Part shown: in pieces, positions 34,055-45,599 of the stretch | Layout: each line of letters starts with the position of its first letter | Position numbering within the stretch: the stretch's first letter is position 1 | Source of the DNA: Welwitschia mirabilis | Lineage: Eukaryota > Gnetophyta > Gnetopsida > Welwitschiales | Assembly (NCBI GenBank): GCA_051453625.1 | Contig: JBOZIK010000001.1 | Span: 263,693,187-263,757,186, forward strand | DNA length: 64,000 nucleotides | Direction: 5' to 3' | Notes under the pieces: model-generated | The model's input: the letters and a program-made list of their open reading frames with translations, nothing else | Databases searched by the model: none | What the model was told of the DNA's origin: nothing | Made by a program: the position numbers and the translations under genes

Positions 34055-34439
34055 TTGTGGTAGGACATCATAATATATCTTAAGGAGGTTAGCTTTTATT
34101 TTATTTGCTTTTTAATTATTTTTTTGTATGCACTTTGGAATTCATTTTAATAGAATTAATTAATAATTGGATTGAAATAACAAAAAGCATGATTGATAAT
34201 AAGCATTTGATTAACATAATTGATTTTAAAAAGAAGTAATCAAGGAGATCGATTTAGATATAGGTATATTTGAAGGCTAAATATAATATTTTTCACTATA
34301 ATGAATAAAGTAAGAGATTACTTAATTATGATAAGATATATGAAACTAAAAAATGGATCAAGTTAAAGATAACTAAGTACATCATAACTTAAAGCAAGAA
34401 ATGGAGCTAAGAGAAGATTTAGAAAATAGCAAAGGGAAA

Positions 34440-34730
34440 TCCTTCTCTTTTTCTTTAAGGAGATCTTCTAAGATGATTGCTTCTAATAGGTTTGAATCCT
34501 AAATAAAGTCATTAAGTAATGTACAAATTTTTATCCTTTATCCATTGACTTTTTGGATATCTTTAGATTGCAAATCAAAAATCTCAATACAGCTATAATG
34601 ATAAATTTCTTCTATAAAGTAAGGACTTAACCCTTTATAGATCAACTTGTTATTCAAAAGGTGCACTCGAGTATTATATATTAGAATTAATTAATCAATT
34701 TAAAAGGATTTAAAGATATTATTTTTATTA
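34440..34730 (-). pseudogene. Integrase C-terminal remnant, A2b
   Basis: Broken minus frames match the A1 segment 5050-5400 in order, including the 'caaaaggtgcactcgag' block and the 'gatatctttagattgcaaat' block. It remains although the integrase core is absent, which places one junction of the pol loss just upstream of this module. Confidence 0.5.
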
Positions 34731-35099
34731 TGGTAAAATTAAATTCAAAGTTTATGGTTTTAAAGTTTACTTGTGATGATTAGAAGGAACAGGTTAAAAG
34801 TTTTAAGGGATGCAAATAAAAAGTTAAATCCAGAGATAGAAATACATCAACATAAAATAAGAAGATAAAACCAAAGCAAGCATAAAAAAAAGTATTATTC
34901 AAATCCTAAATACTATTTAAAACTTTATTTGATAGAAAAAAATATCAATTTTATTTTTCTAAGGTGGTGATCCTACGTTATTGTATTGTGATTTTTCAAA
35001 GAAATAAGAATCAAAACAAATAGAAACAAATTGATAAAATATAAAAGGTATATGATCATTTTTGAGTAAAATAAATTGGTAGAAAATAAAACAAAAGGA

Positions 35100-35840
35100 T
35101 AACACCTTAATAACATAATTCTCATAAGCTAAATAATAGATGAAGCATTGATAAATTTAGTTAAAGAATATTCTCTTATTGAATTGATATGGAGTGTGAT
35201 TATCATTACATAACTCATTTAGGGTACTATCTAAAGAATGGATCCAAGAAATTATTAAAGGATTCTTAGAATGTTTAGTAAGACTAAAAAGATTCCTAAT
35301 ATCCAACACAAGACATGGATTTTCATTAATAAGATAAGGCTTTTCCAAATTTAAAATTCCAAGATAATCCAAGTCATAGTTTTGAAAAGAGTTTTAAGTA
35401 AAGGCATAAAGTAAAATAGACTTAGTTAGAAAGGAAAGAATATTACTTTGGATATTACATGAAGTCTTAAGAGGAAAGTACTAAGAGACATTAGGAATAG
35501 ACTCTTCAAGATTATAGATTTCATTAAAAATAAGAAAAGGTATGTAGCTTTTAGAATTACATAAATGTTCAAATGGAAGAGATAGAGAATTATTACCATT
35601 ATCAATATCACAAGGTAAAGTGTGAGTAGAAAGAAGAATGTTACTTGTAGTTTTACATAAAACATAAGTGNNNNNNNNNNNNNNNNNNNNNNNNNNNNNN
35701 NNNNNNNNNNNNNNNNNNNNNNNNNNNNNNNNNNNNNNNNNNNNNNNNNNNNNNNNNNNNNNNNNNNNNNACATAAAACATAAGTGAAAGAAATGAACAA
35801 ACATGGGTATATTCTTCAAGTTGGGTTATTTATTTGAAAC
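35100..35840 (-). pseudogene. orfX copy 2, A2b (with false gap)
   Basis: The minus frames 35481-35819 and 35157-35372 encode 'MKNIPMFVHFFHLCFM', 'LPFEHLCNSKSYIPFLIFN', 'LEESIPNVS', then 'MDYLGILNLEKPYLINENP', 'HSKNPLIISWIHSLDS' and 'LNELCNDNHTPYQFNKRIFFN'. The same order is seen in A2a, A2c and B1. The 100 N at 35671-35770 lies inside it with the same 16-mer on both sides. The function is unknown. This copy extends the evidence that orfX was once a single long frame of at least about 200 codons. Confidence 0.6.
35671..35770. other. Assembly gap (100 N) with repeated flanks
   Basis: ACATAAAACATAAGTG occurs at 35655-35670 and again at 35771-35786, immediately on either side of the N run. Other orfX copies have this motif once. 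The contigs probably overlap and the gap has no real length. Confidence 0.8.
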
Positions 35841-35849
35841 GAATAAGTC

Positions 35850-37140
35850 TATCCTCCATTAATTTTACCTGATTCTCTATGAGTTCTTTATTATTTTATT
35901 CTTGTCGTTGTTTTCATTATTACTTAAAATCATAAGTGGGAGAGATGAAGGGATATTTTGAATAGGATTAGACTCTTTAAGTTTACTTTCTTCATGGAAT
36001 GTAATAAGTTTATCCTCTACTTAGTTTTTTTTGAATATATGTAACTTTTTTTTATCCTCATTTTATTCATTCTTGTAATCATTACGTTATTGCTTGTCAT
36101 CATTCTCTAAATTATTAGATTAGTCAACATGGTTATAAAGAGAAATGTGGTCATTGTCTTCATCATAGATTAAAAAATTTTCAGATTCTTCATAAATTGA
36201 TTCCTTTATTTCGTCTTGATTTTCTAATAGTAAGTGGATATTGGTGATATAATTTAGTATCTCACTATCATCATTTGATGAGATGTCATCCTCATCCTTT
36301 TTATTTGACTAGTGAGTTAAAATCTCATTGTCATTATACTGAATATCTTCTATTGGACATGAATCATCTAAATGCTTATCCTCAAAATAGAAATTTTGAC
36401 ATTTTCCTCCTTATTCTCAAATTACAAAACAGTAGATATAGTGATTGAAGCTTGAGGATCTTGTGTTATAAGAGAAATTTAAGATAGTTACTTTTGTATC
36501 ATTGTTTGTTGAAGTATATCTTTAAGGTTTGCATTGTTCGTATTGGAGGCTTGTTGCATCTTCTTCATTTCTTTCTTTGGTTCTTCCATTGACTCTCTAA
36601 GGTAGTTAGGATGAAAGTTGTTGAACTAAAAATTATAATGCTAAGAGTTATTATCCATATATCTATAATCAAAGGAGGTTTTAAAGGCTAGTTATGGTCC
36701 CATATTTTGTGGCTAGAATTGATGATTATTTTTAAAGGTATTTGGTTTTTGGTTAAATGCACAAGCTAATTCTCTACATGTTGGTAAAGCAAGATAATAT
36801 TTGGTGTAATGGGAGTTATCTTCACAAATTTTATAAGAAGAGTTAGGTATTAATGATTGATGTTATTAAGAATTGTTGAATGCTTCTTTAAATAAGGTGG
36901 AATCCCTAAAGTATTAAGAATCCTCATTAGTATTTCTATATGGGGGGCTAGGAAGAGGAGGAAGAAAAGAGGTAGTTTGAAAGGAGGAATGGACTCAATT
37001 CCTAATTTCAACATCGTTTTTTTACTAACCACCATTTTTTGTAAATATTTCTCGTGATGATCTTTTATCATTATCCTTAAGATGAAAGTTTCTATTTTTT
37101 AAGATAAGATTTCTTAAAGGGTCCTTTTATTATTATCCAT
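35850..37140 (-). pseudogene. Reduced gag, zinc knuckle and acidic linker, A2b
   Basis: The minus frame 36850-37071 (73 codons; MIKDHHEKYLQKMVVSKKT...) represents the short N-terminal segment that replaces the capsid core. It is followed by 'ICEDNSHYTKYY' (36800-36842), a knuckle that has lost its first and last Cys, then 'ALPTCRELACAFNQKPNTF', a Lys/Glu-rich stretch and the acidic linker. The start is not certain. The A2 layout suggests a former small RNA-binding protein fused to, or followed by, orfX. Confidence 0.55.
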
Positions 37141-37613
37141 AAAAATAGATGAGAAGGATGAAAGAGTACACCTAAGGTTACAGTATGGAAGTCTATACAT
37201 AAAACTAATAATAACATAAAGAAAAAAACCTAAATAAATTAAAAAATTACAGAAATTAAAAAATTATAAAAATTAAAAAAATTATATAAATTAGAAAATA
37301 AAAGCAAAAACCAAAAAAAAAATTGAAATCCAAACATAACTAAGAAAGTAAAAACTAAACAATAACATAAAAATGAAAATTTATGAAATTAAGAAATAAA
37401 AGAAAAGATCAAAAAAAATTTAAGCAATACTAGAAAAGAAAATGTGTTAAGTTAGTCTAAGAAAAGAAAAGAAAATAAAAATAAATAGAAATTAAAAAAG
37501 CAATCTAAACTAAGAAAATGAAAAATTGTATATATGCACTACACAGGTAAATAACTTAAAACCAAATTAGTTAGATATGCAATGAGATTCAACTTTTGAC
37601 TTCATTAAAATCC

Positions 37614-37634
37614 TTCATGACAATAATGCAAACC
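37614..37634 (-). promoter_or_regulatory. PBS-like site of A2b
   Basis: The minus strand reads GGTTTGCATTATTGTCATGA next to the LTR terminus CACTTCAACA. It is decayed but in the conserved place. Confidence 0.45.
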
Positions 37635-39090
37635 TGTTGAAGTGTGAATCATGTGTTCAAATTAATATTTCTTTTGAATGAATCTTTGATCTTTAGTACC
37701 TATAAATCTTTAATACGATTTACACGAAAATGACTAGTATGTGGAAGTCAACCTAGTTGTCGTACTCTAGATAGGGAATTAAAGGAGGAAGCTAAAAATT
37801 ACTACAAATGATTTCTATCTAAGTTTTATAATGATTAATTGATTAAAATGCAATGATGTAATAGATGCAAATATGAATGCAATATGAAAGAATAGATGCA
37901 ACCTAAATGCATATTCTAATCAAGTATACTAACTTTTTATCATTCAAGTTGGATCTCATAATCTATATCAATTACAAATAAATATTAATTAAAAGTAATC
38001 AACATAAGCTATAAGATAAAGAACAAGAATATAGAAAAAAACAACTTAACTAATATTTCATTAATTGAAATGTTCACATCTAGTTACAAAGTAACAGATC
38101 CTCAATGAAGGAGACATTGTCCAACATCAAGCGATACTATTTTTTACAATAGTTATGAAGTAATACCTTCTCAATGAAGGATGAATAGCTCAAAACTAAG
38201 TGACATTCTTCTTTAAAACTAATGGATGAGTTCTTTACTCAACTACTCTTCAACTTGTCATAAGAATAATTGATACAATCAAGATAACTAAATGGGGAAC
38301 CTAAGGGGTTATTTATACTATTTGAAATGACTATTAAAACCATCAAAGAGTTATAAATGATTAGAGTAATCATAATAATAATTACATACATGATTGAGTT
38401 TGTTTTATATTCTTCATGTTTGTCATCTACTAGGATGTTTTCTTTACAACTAGGTGAATGATCATTAGTCTTTCATCTTATTATGATTTCTTGTCTTCTG
38501 CATGTCTTCTTGGTGATGGTTGGTTTTTCATATTTCTCGTGTTATCCTACTTGTTATTTGGATGCCTAGATGGATGTTTTCTAGTAGTAAAAATTATAAC
38601 TTCTATTTCTTTAGATCTTGTTAGTCATCTTAAGTATTGCCCATATGACCAAGTGGACAACTATTAGTAGAAATCTATTTCCTCTATTTATTGATCCTGT
38701 TAGTCATTCTCTTACTTTTGTTTGAACAATGAGGTAGAGGATAGTTGTTCTTAATTATTTTTTCTTTCTTTGTCATGATTAGTTTTCAAAATGTGATTAA
38801 GTTACTTTAATGAATGTGATCTTATTGAGTGTTATCTAGATGATCTAGTGGGAGACAATTTTTTTTTTTTAATCTTATGGTCTTTTGATCATCATCAATC
38901 ATTATGAAATAGGTCCATAATGTTCTAGAAAAGTTAAGAAGTATGAAATATGTCAAAAGGTTTTATTATTTATAAATTTGGTGTTTTTATCGATCATCTT
39001 GATTAGATTTAAATTCTTCTTATTTGGCTTATAAACCTACTAAAAATACCTAAAACATACTATTAACTATCATCAATTGAACTCGCAACT
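37635..39090 (-). repeat. Family A LTR shared by A2b and A2c
   Basis: A 1456-bp LTR with a well-preserved end (CACTTCAACA on the minus strand at 37635) next to the A2b PBS, and a start (AGTTGCGAGT, normally TGTTG) next to the strong A2c polypurine tract. The stretch is gap-free. Palindromic modules lie at about 38430-38900. Confidence 0.78.
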
Positions 39091-39105
39091 TAGCCCCCCA
39101 TTAAG
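39091..39105 (-). promoter_or_regulatory. Polypurine tract of A2c
   Basis: The minus strand reads CTTAATGGGGGGCTA, the best-preserved A-family tract in the window. Confidence 0.68.
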
Positions 39106-39516
39106 AATTTTACAATCCTTGACAAAGAAAGTAAAAATAAAGGATAAAGGCAAGCCAAGTTGAAAAAGAATAAACGTAATAGTTAAGCATAAAAGATCTT
39201 ATATTGTGAAACATAGAGTGCATACTAAAAAGGTATTTCACTTTAATATTAAATTTAGAGATTTAGTATTTTAGATCTATAAAAAAACATATTTTTATTA
39301 AATTAATATCTTTAAATTAAATCCAATGTTTTAAGGATTTAAGAGATTTCACCCTCATAAACTAGATAAATTTGTCTTGAATTTTTAAGAAAATGTACTT
39401 ATAATAACTAGAAAGAATGAGTTCAAAGCAGTAAAGAAAAGCAAAAACAAAAAAAACACAACCACAAACTAAAAAATGAAAATAAAAATGAGGGTGAACG
39501 ATGAATAATGAGTGTC

Positions 39517-39521
39517 ATCCT
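39517..39521. other. TSD of element D (left copy)
   Basis: ATCCT at 39517-39521 is repeated at 56343-56347, at the outer edges of two LTRs of nearly equal length. Removing D and one copy restores the A2c internal sequence. Confidence 0.75.
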
Positions 39522-40870
39522 TAAAGGATTGAGAACCCTAGAATGAGGATGAATAGGATTTAAAAATAAACGAATATATTCATAAAACTATCTTCACATG
39601 AAATAAACACTAATATCCTTATGCAACTGAAAACTAAAAATAATCTAAAAATAAAGAACTAAAAGCATAAAAATACCAATGAGGATGCACACAAGATTTA
39701 TAATGGTTCAAGAAACCTCCTAATCCACTCTCGGCGATTAGCTTCAACCTAAGCTTGATTCAAATCTTCATTAATATCTTTTTAGGTATTCTAGATTTAT
39801 TTATAACCTTTATAATTAAAATTTTCTAAGGCTTAGTCTCAACCTTTATCAAGAATGCGAAGTAGCGATAATAGTGTGCCATAATGCACAGGATTTACTA
39901 GATCTCTAGCTTAAGAATAGTATTGCTACACTGCTTGAAAAGATGATATAATCCACAAGTATATAATGCAAATGACTTGATCAAGTACAAAATGATAATA
40001 AAAACTCTTAGTTCATCTTTGGTCAGGTAGAGAATGTGCTAATAATTTTAAAAATGATTTCATAATGATTCAAAAGTGGTACAATGATTTTAAATCTTGG
40101 CAAATATATAGGAGATTCCTTTTAGAATTTTTTACAACTAAAAAGACTCTCTAATGAATTAAAAATCGATGTTAAAAAGGTTTGAAAAGTCATGTTTCTA
40201 TCATAACTAGTTGACCCTTAAAAAGTGTAATCGGTTCCATCTAGTGTCGTCATTGAACTTGGTCATCTTTATGTTCTTTCAGTCGACTCCTATTTCTTAT
40301 GGCTTCATGTCTTATTGACCCCTTAGGGTCTAGTCTACCATATATCTAGTTGCTTGCATATTAATCTGGTCGATCCCATGTCTAGAAATTGTAACACGAT
40401 TTTGTAGATTAGATCCAGTCAATCCTATAAATGTTCAGTCGACTCCTTACTGATAAATCATGAAAACATTTCACTTCAAGTCTAGTTGACTTCTTAGGAA
40501 TTCAGTCAACTCCTTGATGGTCAACTACAAAAGTTTGATACTCAAGTATGGTTGACCCCTTAAGAATCTAGTTGACCCCTTGATGATCGATTGTAAAATA
40601 TTAGATGCTTAGGTCTAGTCGACCCCTCAAGAATCCAATTGAATCCTCTAAATTTAGTTCATTATGGTGTAAGGTTTAGGTGCAGTTAAACCCTTAGAAT
40701 ATGGTTGATTCCTTAGAGGGAATTAAATTGATAGGTTTAGATTCAATTGTTGTTAAAATAATATCATCTTTTGACCTACAATGATTAATATTTTTTGCAC
40801 AAGATACAAGATGTTTTGGTAAATGAAAAATGTTATCTTGACATGAAGTTATCAAATATTAACTCAATAA
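39522..40870 (-). repeat. 3' LTR of D
   Basis: 1349 bp. Its left end 'aggattgagaaccctag' matches 'aggattgcgaattctag' of the 5' LTR. It carries a TATA-like run at 40102-40110 (TATATATTT on the minus strand), conserved at about 55573-55581, and many GTCGAC-type motifs at 40200-40740. Confidence 0.82.
40200..40740 (-). repeat. GTCGACC-motif cluster in D LTR
   Basis: About a dozen phrases of the form TCTAGT(C/T)GACCCCTTA, roughly 20-45 bp apart, some paired with 'ccttgatgatcga'. The 5' LTR has the matching cluster at 55680-56190. Looser copies occur at 42630-42790 and 50110-50260 inside D. Confidence 0.68.
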
Positions 40871-40884
40871 TCTTCCCCTTTAAC
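40871..40884 (-). promoter_or_regulatory. Polypurine tract of D
   Basis: The minus strand reads GTTAAAGGGGAAGA directly before the LTR start. A second tract, GGGGGAGAAA after a TGATGTCAAAA block, lies at 41331-41350. Confidence 0.65.
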
Positions 40885-41392
40885 ATTGATAGCAAATTAT
40901 ACTTTAGTTAAAAATATTAATTATGGAAAAATTCCCTCTAAATTAATGCCCATTACAAATTAATATTGAACATTTATATCAAGTGAAACATTTTTAGAGG
41001 GATTCTAATTTGTGCAATAATTAGAACAATTTGTAGTAATGTTTATGAGGAATGTAAAATCCATGATATATGTGAGAAAAATATTTTGATCAAGATATTT
41101 TTAATATCTAGTAAGGTATAATAAAAATTCTTATTTATAATTAACTAAATATACATCAAAATATAAGATAATAGTGATACAAAATGCATTTCCGTTACTT
41201 AAATATTTAGCAATACAACTGAAGGTACTCATCAAGAGAAATTACATCTAATAAAATCTAAGATGTACTACTAAAAACACTAAAAATATCTAATAGTAAA
41301 TGATAAAAAGCTGAAAAAAACAACTAATTATTTCTCCCCCTTTTGACATCAATGATAAATAAGAGAAGAAAACCAAACATAACAACATTAAA
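40885..41392 (-). other. D 3' untranslated region with internal G-rich tract
   Basis: AT-rich, no gene seen. The minus-strand motif TGATGTCAAAAGGGGGAGA at 41333-41350 is typical of plant copia elements shortly after the pol end. Confidence 0.5.
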
Positions 41393-42560
41393 ACATAATA
41401 AAGAAGGAAAGATCAGTCAAATTATTTGACCTCCTCCTCTGATTCTTCTTCAAAATCTTCTTCTTCTTTTTCCTTCTCTTTTCATAGAGCTTCTATCTTC
41501 CTTAGGAGTATCAACAATCTCATATCCAACTACAGCCCAAGCTTCTTTCATGTGCCTAGTATAAGAGTCTATTATCCTCAGGTATGAAAGAGTCTCTTTT
41601 AGTGCGACTTACCTAAGAGAAGGAGATTTAGAGGATTTTCTAGAACCTGCAAAGATATGAATGTAAGATAACATCACATACCTAGTGACTCACATAGGAT
41701 TGAGGGTTTCAAGCTTCAACTAAACTCTATATTGGTAATAGATGTTAGCAATCAACACTAAATAGAGAAGAGCCCTAGTCATGTGAAGTTCCAACTCGGA
41801 GACCACATTTTTTAACATTATGGTGAGAGCATCAATAGAGTGTCTAGTTCCTACCAAATACATCAAATAGGATCTATAGTATAAGGTCTTATTATGATGA
41901 CCCATTGAAGGTAAGAAATTATAGGTAAAAACTAAATGGAAGGAACAGTACTTTAGGATAAGGAGAGAAGTAGAAAGGATGATTCTTCACCTATGAAACT
42001 TTCCACAAAGTTTTCTTATTATTTCTACCTTATGTTTTATGGAGTTATGAACAAGCCAAAACTCAATATAATCTCCTCTTGGAAGATTTGTAATGGTAGC
42101 AATGTAGTTTGTAGTAACTCTCATCTTCTTTCCCAAAACCATGGTTTTAGGATATTATTGTCAGCATCAAAAAAAGCATTGTTGTAGAACATCCTAGTGA
42201 GAAAGGGATCCTAAAACATCAAGAAAATATTGAATATTAAGATCTTATAAGATTTGCACAACATCACTCAGTTCTTTGAGCTCTACTGAAGCAATAGGTT
42301 GCTCTTAGCACACAAGCTTCTTTTCAAACATGTCAAAAAACTTGTCTTTTGCTTCCTTAGACATTCCATGATAGAAATACCCTAGATATTTGCTTGCTAC
42401 CTCCGTTTATAATCTTCTAGAGGGATCTTCAACCATTACAACCATATGGTAGAAGCTTGGAGATAAGAAAACCTAAAAGAAAAAGCTATATCTAAAGGAG
42501 ATAGGTGGTTATAAGATAATGGATAGGGTTTGTGCTTTAATAGATTTTATAAGAAAGGGC
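41393..42560 (-). pseudogene. Extra frame after RT in D, left copy
   Basis: Minus-strand broken frames encode 'NNAFFDADNNILKPW', 'FHLVFTYNFLPSMGHHNKTL' and 'GTRHSIDALTIMLKNVVSEL', with a highly acidic/Lys-rich tail (about 41400-41500). The layout (AFFDAD-like start, LLP-like and Y-L-G-R-like middle) resembles the 'putative plant transposon protein' frames found in plant retroelements, but this is weak and from memory of family style. The right copy is at 48653-49800. Stops abound. An env-like gene is possible; no signal peptide or membrane segment was seen to support that. Confidence 0.4.
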
Positions 42561-42599
42561 AATTAAGTGAGATTTCATTAAAAAATTAAGGCCATCACC

Positions 42600-42830
42600 T
42601 TTTCTACCATACTATAATCCTACAAATCTCAGTAATGGGTTTAAGATCTAGTCAACCTATTAAGATGAAAGTCATAGTACTTTAGGTATAAGCGACTGGG
42701 TTTCTAAACTAGTGGATCAATCACATATGATCAACCAAATTCTAGATTTGGTTAACCATCCTGCAATTAACTAGAGGATGGAGTAATAACCCCCAGTTAA
42801 CTATGAAGATAAAGAAAGTTATCAAAATTT
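42600..42830 (-). other. D spacer with GTCGAC-like motifs, left copy
   Basis: A short spacer with loose 'gatctagtcaacc'-type phrases between the extra frame and RNase H. The right copy (49801-50300) carries an additional 30-bp minisatellite. Confidence 0.45.
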
Positions 42831-43706
42831 ATGGGTTTAGTAAAAATATTAGCAAGTTGGTGATCTATACTAAAAAAATTCATAGAAATATTACCTATTT
42901 TTACTTGGTTTCTAAGAAAATGGTATTTTAATTTAATATGTTTAGTTCTCTAATGTTAAACAATATTTTTAAAAATATTAATTGCATTGGTGTTATCACA
43001 AAAAATAGAAACCTATTCAAAAACTACACCAAAATCTTTTAACATTTTCTTCATCTAAAGAAGATGGAAATAACAACTCCCTACTGCTATATACTAAGAT
43101 TTTGTTGTTAAAAGGAAGATTGAGTTTTACTTTTTACTATCAATTCCACTAAGCATGATCCTAATAGAAAACAATTATCACTTGTTCTTTTCTATTATCT
43201 TTACATCCAACCTAATATACATTACTAAATCTTGTAAGATCAAAAGATGTCTCTATCGAATACCATAATTCAAGATCACATGTGCCTTTTATATATCTTA
43301 TTATTTATCTGATAGGTTGGAGGTGTGATTCTTTTGATTATGTTTGGTATCTCACAAACATTACAACACTAAACATAATATCGGGTCCACTCAACTTCCT
43401 ATCATACTTCTATAAAGTTTTTGGTCTACTAATTTTCCATATTCATCTAGACTAACTTTATAAAAAGTAGACATAGGTGTGTTAGTTGTTTTATCATTCT
43501 ATAGCCCAAATCATTTAATCAAATCCTTTGCATGTTTAGACTAAGATACAAAAATTCCTTTTTTTTAATTGCTTAATCTATAAGCCAAGAAACATTCTAA
43601 ATTCATCAAGAATACCCATGTTAAAGTGTGTTGTCATGGTATTAGCAAATTATTTTGATAAAACTTCATTAGAGGTAGAAAAAATTATGTCATACACATA
43701 AATTTG
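42831..43706 (-). pseudogene. Copia RNase H and RT C-terminal part, left copy
   Basis: The minus strand reads 'NISMNFFSIDHQLANIFTKP' near 42840-42900, the conserved end of copia RNase H. It continues through 'VGCKDNRK'-like text to the RT palm C-terminus ('SRPDI'-equivalent near 43380). It ends at a 100-N gap in the segment whose right copy holds YVDD. Stops are frequent. Confidence 0.72.
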
Positions 43707-43806
43707 NNNNNNNNNNNNNNNNNNNNNNNNNNNNNNNNNNNNNNNNNNNNNNNNNNNNNNNNNNNNNNNNNNNNNNNNNNNNNNNNNNNNNNNNNNNNNN
43801 NNNNNN

Positions 43807-44236
43807 TTAAACTTGGAGTGTGTTGCCTCTTCTTACCTTTCTGCATTACTTACTGTATCATCTGAGAGTAAGTCTGTGAAGTTTTGGATGTCCTAAATAA
43901 GCTAGAACTTACCTTTCAGAAAAGCTCTAAAGGCCTCGTTAGTATATGCACTAGTGACGAAGGGATGTATGATGGTTACTCTACTAGTGATGGTTGTTCA
44001 TGTTTCCACACTCTTAATTTACTATGACAAGTACCTTTAAGTGATTCTTTTGACTTACTTGAGGATTGCTTTGCCACTTCTTGTATTTTCCCCTAGATGG
44101 TATGTCCCTATGCAAGTGGAGAGTCCTCTCCATGTCTTGAATCATATGTCACATCTCTTAATTCATAGTGGTGTGTCGATTTATTCTAATTCTAAAGGGG
44201 GTCCTTCCCCTCATTGATTTTCCCCTTTGACACAAC
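43807..44236. other. Unassigned patch between gap and LINE
   Basis: About 430 bp, less AT-rich than its surroundings and without similarity I can see to other parts of the window. It ends with 'ttttcccctttgacacaac', the plus-strand form of a copia-type TGTGTCAAAGGGGAAAA tract on the minus strand. It may be the 3' part of another copia-like element. No sustained frame was found. Confidence 0.35.
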
Positions 44237-45599
44237 TATTTTATTTTTTTTAGAAATAATAAATAGATTATATTAACTCAAAATTATGAAAATTTACAAC
44301 ATAACTTAAATGCTAGATTTCCAAGCATGGTAAAAGTCTTTTTGGTATTCAAACCCCCAAACATTAGCATCTAATTTTGTCAAACTAGGTTCTTAATTTT
44401 AATCAGATATACACTCAAGGCTAGCATACCCTAAGGGATTTACAATAAAATGGTATTCATTAGGGCATAATTGAAAGGAGGGATTTGGGCGATGAAACTA
44501 GGGGCCAATGGCTTTGTTTCCTCTTCTTCAACATTTTCTTATTATTATTGTTCCTCCTTCTCCATAGCTTTTTCTTCATGCTACTGCTACTCTATTTCTT
44601 CTGTTTTTGGTGTATCGTTGATGCATCCAGGAGGCACAAGGAGGCTATGTGTACTTAGTTTCTACAGTAGTGGCTTTTGCACAGTTTTCCTTGGAATTTC
44701 TTGTTAAGTTAACATGTCTACATCAATATGCATTTTCCTTTGAAATAATAATGAAATAAACCTTACGTGGCATAGCTTGTAGCTTTTGAAAGATTACTAA
44801 AGAGAATCAGAGAGAAAAAATAAAAAGTCTATCTGAAACTCCTCCATAATGACAGTAAGAAGGTGGAAGCAAAGCTCATTTATCTTGTCAAATTGACACT
44901 CCAAGGTGAAATATTTCATGATCAGAGTAGCTCAAGAATCAAAGGGCCTTGAAAAATCCTTCCTTCTATAGCTTCCTCTTTTCTGCAATTGCTTTTAAGC
45001 AATCATTTAACATGAGAAACTATGAAAGCCTTAGGGACACCCATTTTTAGCTATATACCTCGAGGACCTATGTGAATGAAATCACTAATAAAAGGAATAT
45101 CAATGAAGATGATAGAATTATCTATTTGAGTAGATCTGTCATTCCAATTTCTGAAGAATTATTTGGAGAGATTAGGTTATGCCCTCTAAGGCTAAGGGCA
45201 TAAGAATCCCATCATGCTGCTTGATATGCCTCCCAAGTTTTCTCATGATGTAGCAGCGTGTTGTTCTTGGCAAGTTGAATTCTTAGAACTTTTCCCATGT
45301 CTTCTGGCACATTGAGATCATAGCAGTTGCTTGAGTGCAATTCAGACATTCCACTCTGGCATGGTTCGGATGCTCTCATATATGTGTTTTCCTACAAGAT
45401 GGGTGCAGTTCTATTTGCAAGGTTTGAGATCTCACGTTTTTTATAGATCTAGACTTGATCCAATTCTTTAATCTATTTAGTGATTTTGAATTTTAACTTT
45501 GAGATGGATAATTTTTCTTACTAAAAGATAATATTACATCTATGCTTTCATGAATGCCAAGCACTAATAATCATGAAGGTATTTTTCCTGAAAGAATTG

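Larger units (their letters stand above)
32971..37613 (-). mobile_element. A2b internal region (pol-less)
   Basis: About 4.64 kb, the most complete A2 unit in the window. In minus-strand order it has leader (37613-37141), reduced gag with knuckle remnant (37140-36500), acidic linker (36470-35850), orfX (35840-35100), integrase C-terminal remnant (34730-34440), a conserved 3' block, and the PPT (32971-32985, GCTTAGTGAGGGGCTA on the minus strand). None of the PR/RT/RH/IN-core text found in A1 or C is present. Confidence 0.75.

Noticed and set aside
38458-38667. 69-codon plus-strand frame in the A LTR
   Set aside because: Antisense to element transcription and built from the palindromic modules; not open in the other LTR copies.
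44471-44707. 78-codon Ser-rich plus-strand frame
   Set aside because: Antisense to the 3' part of the LINE, low complexity, no homologue recognised.
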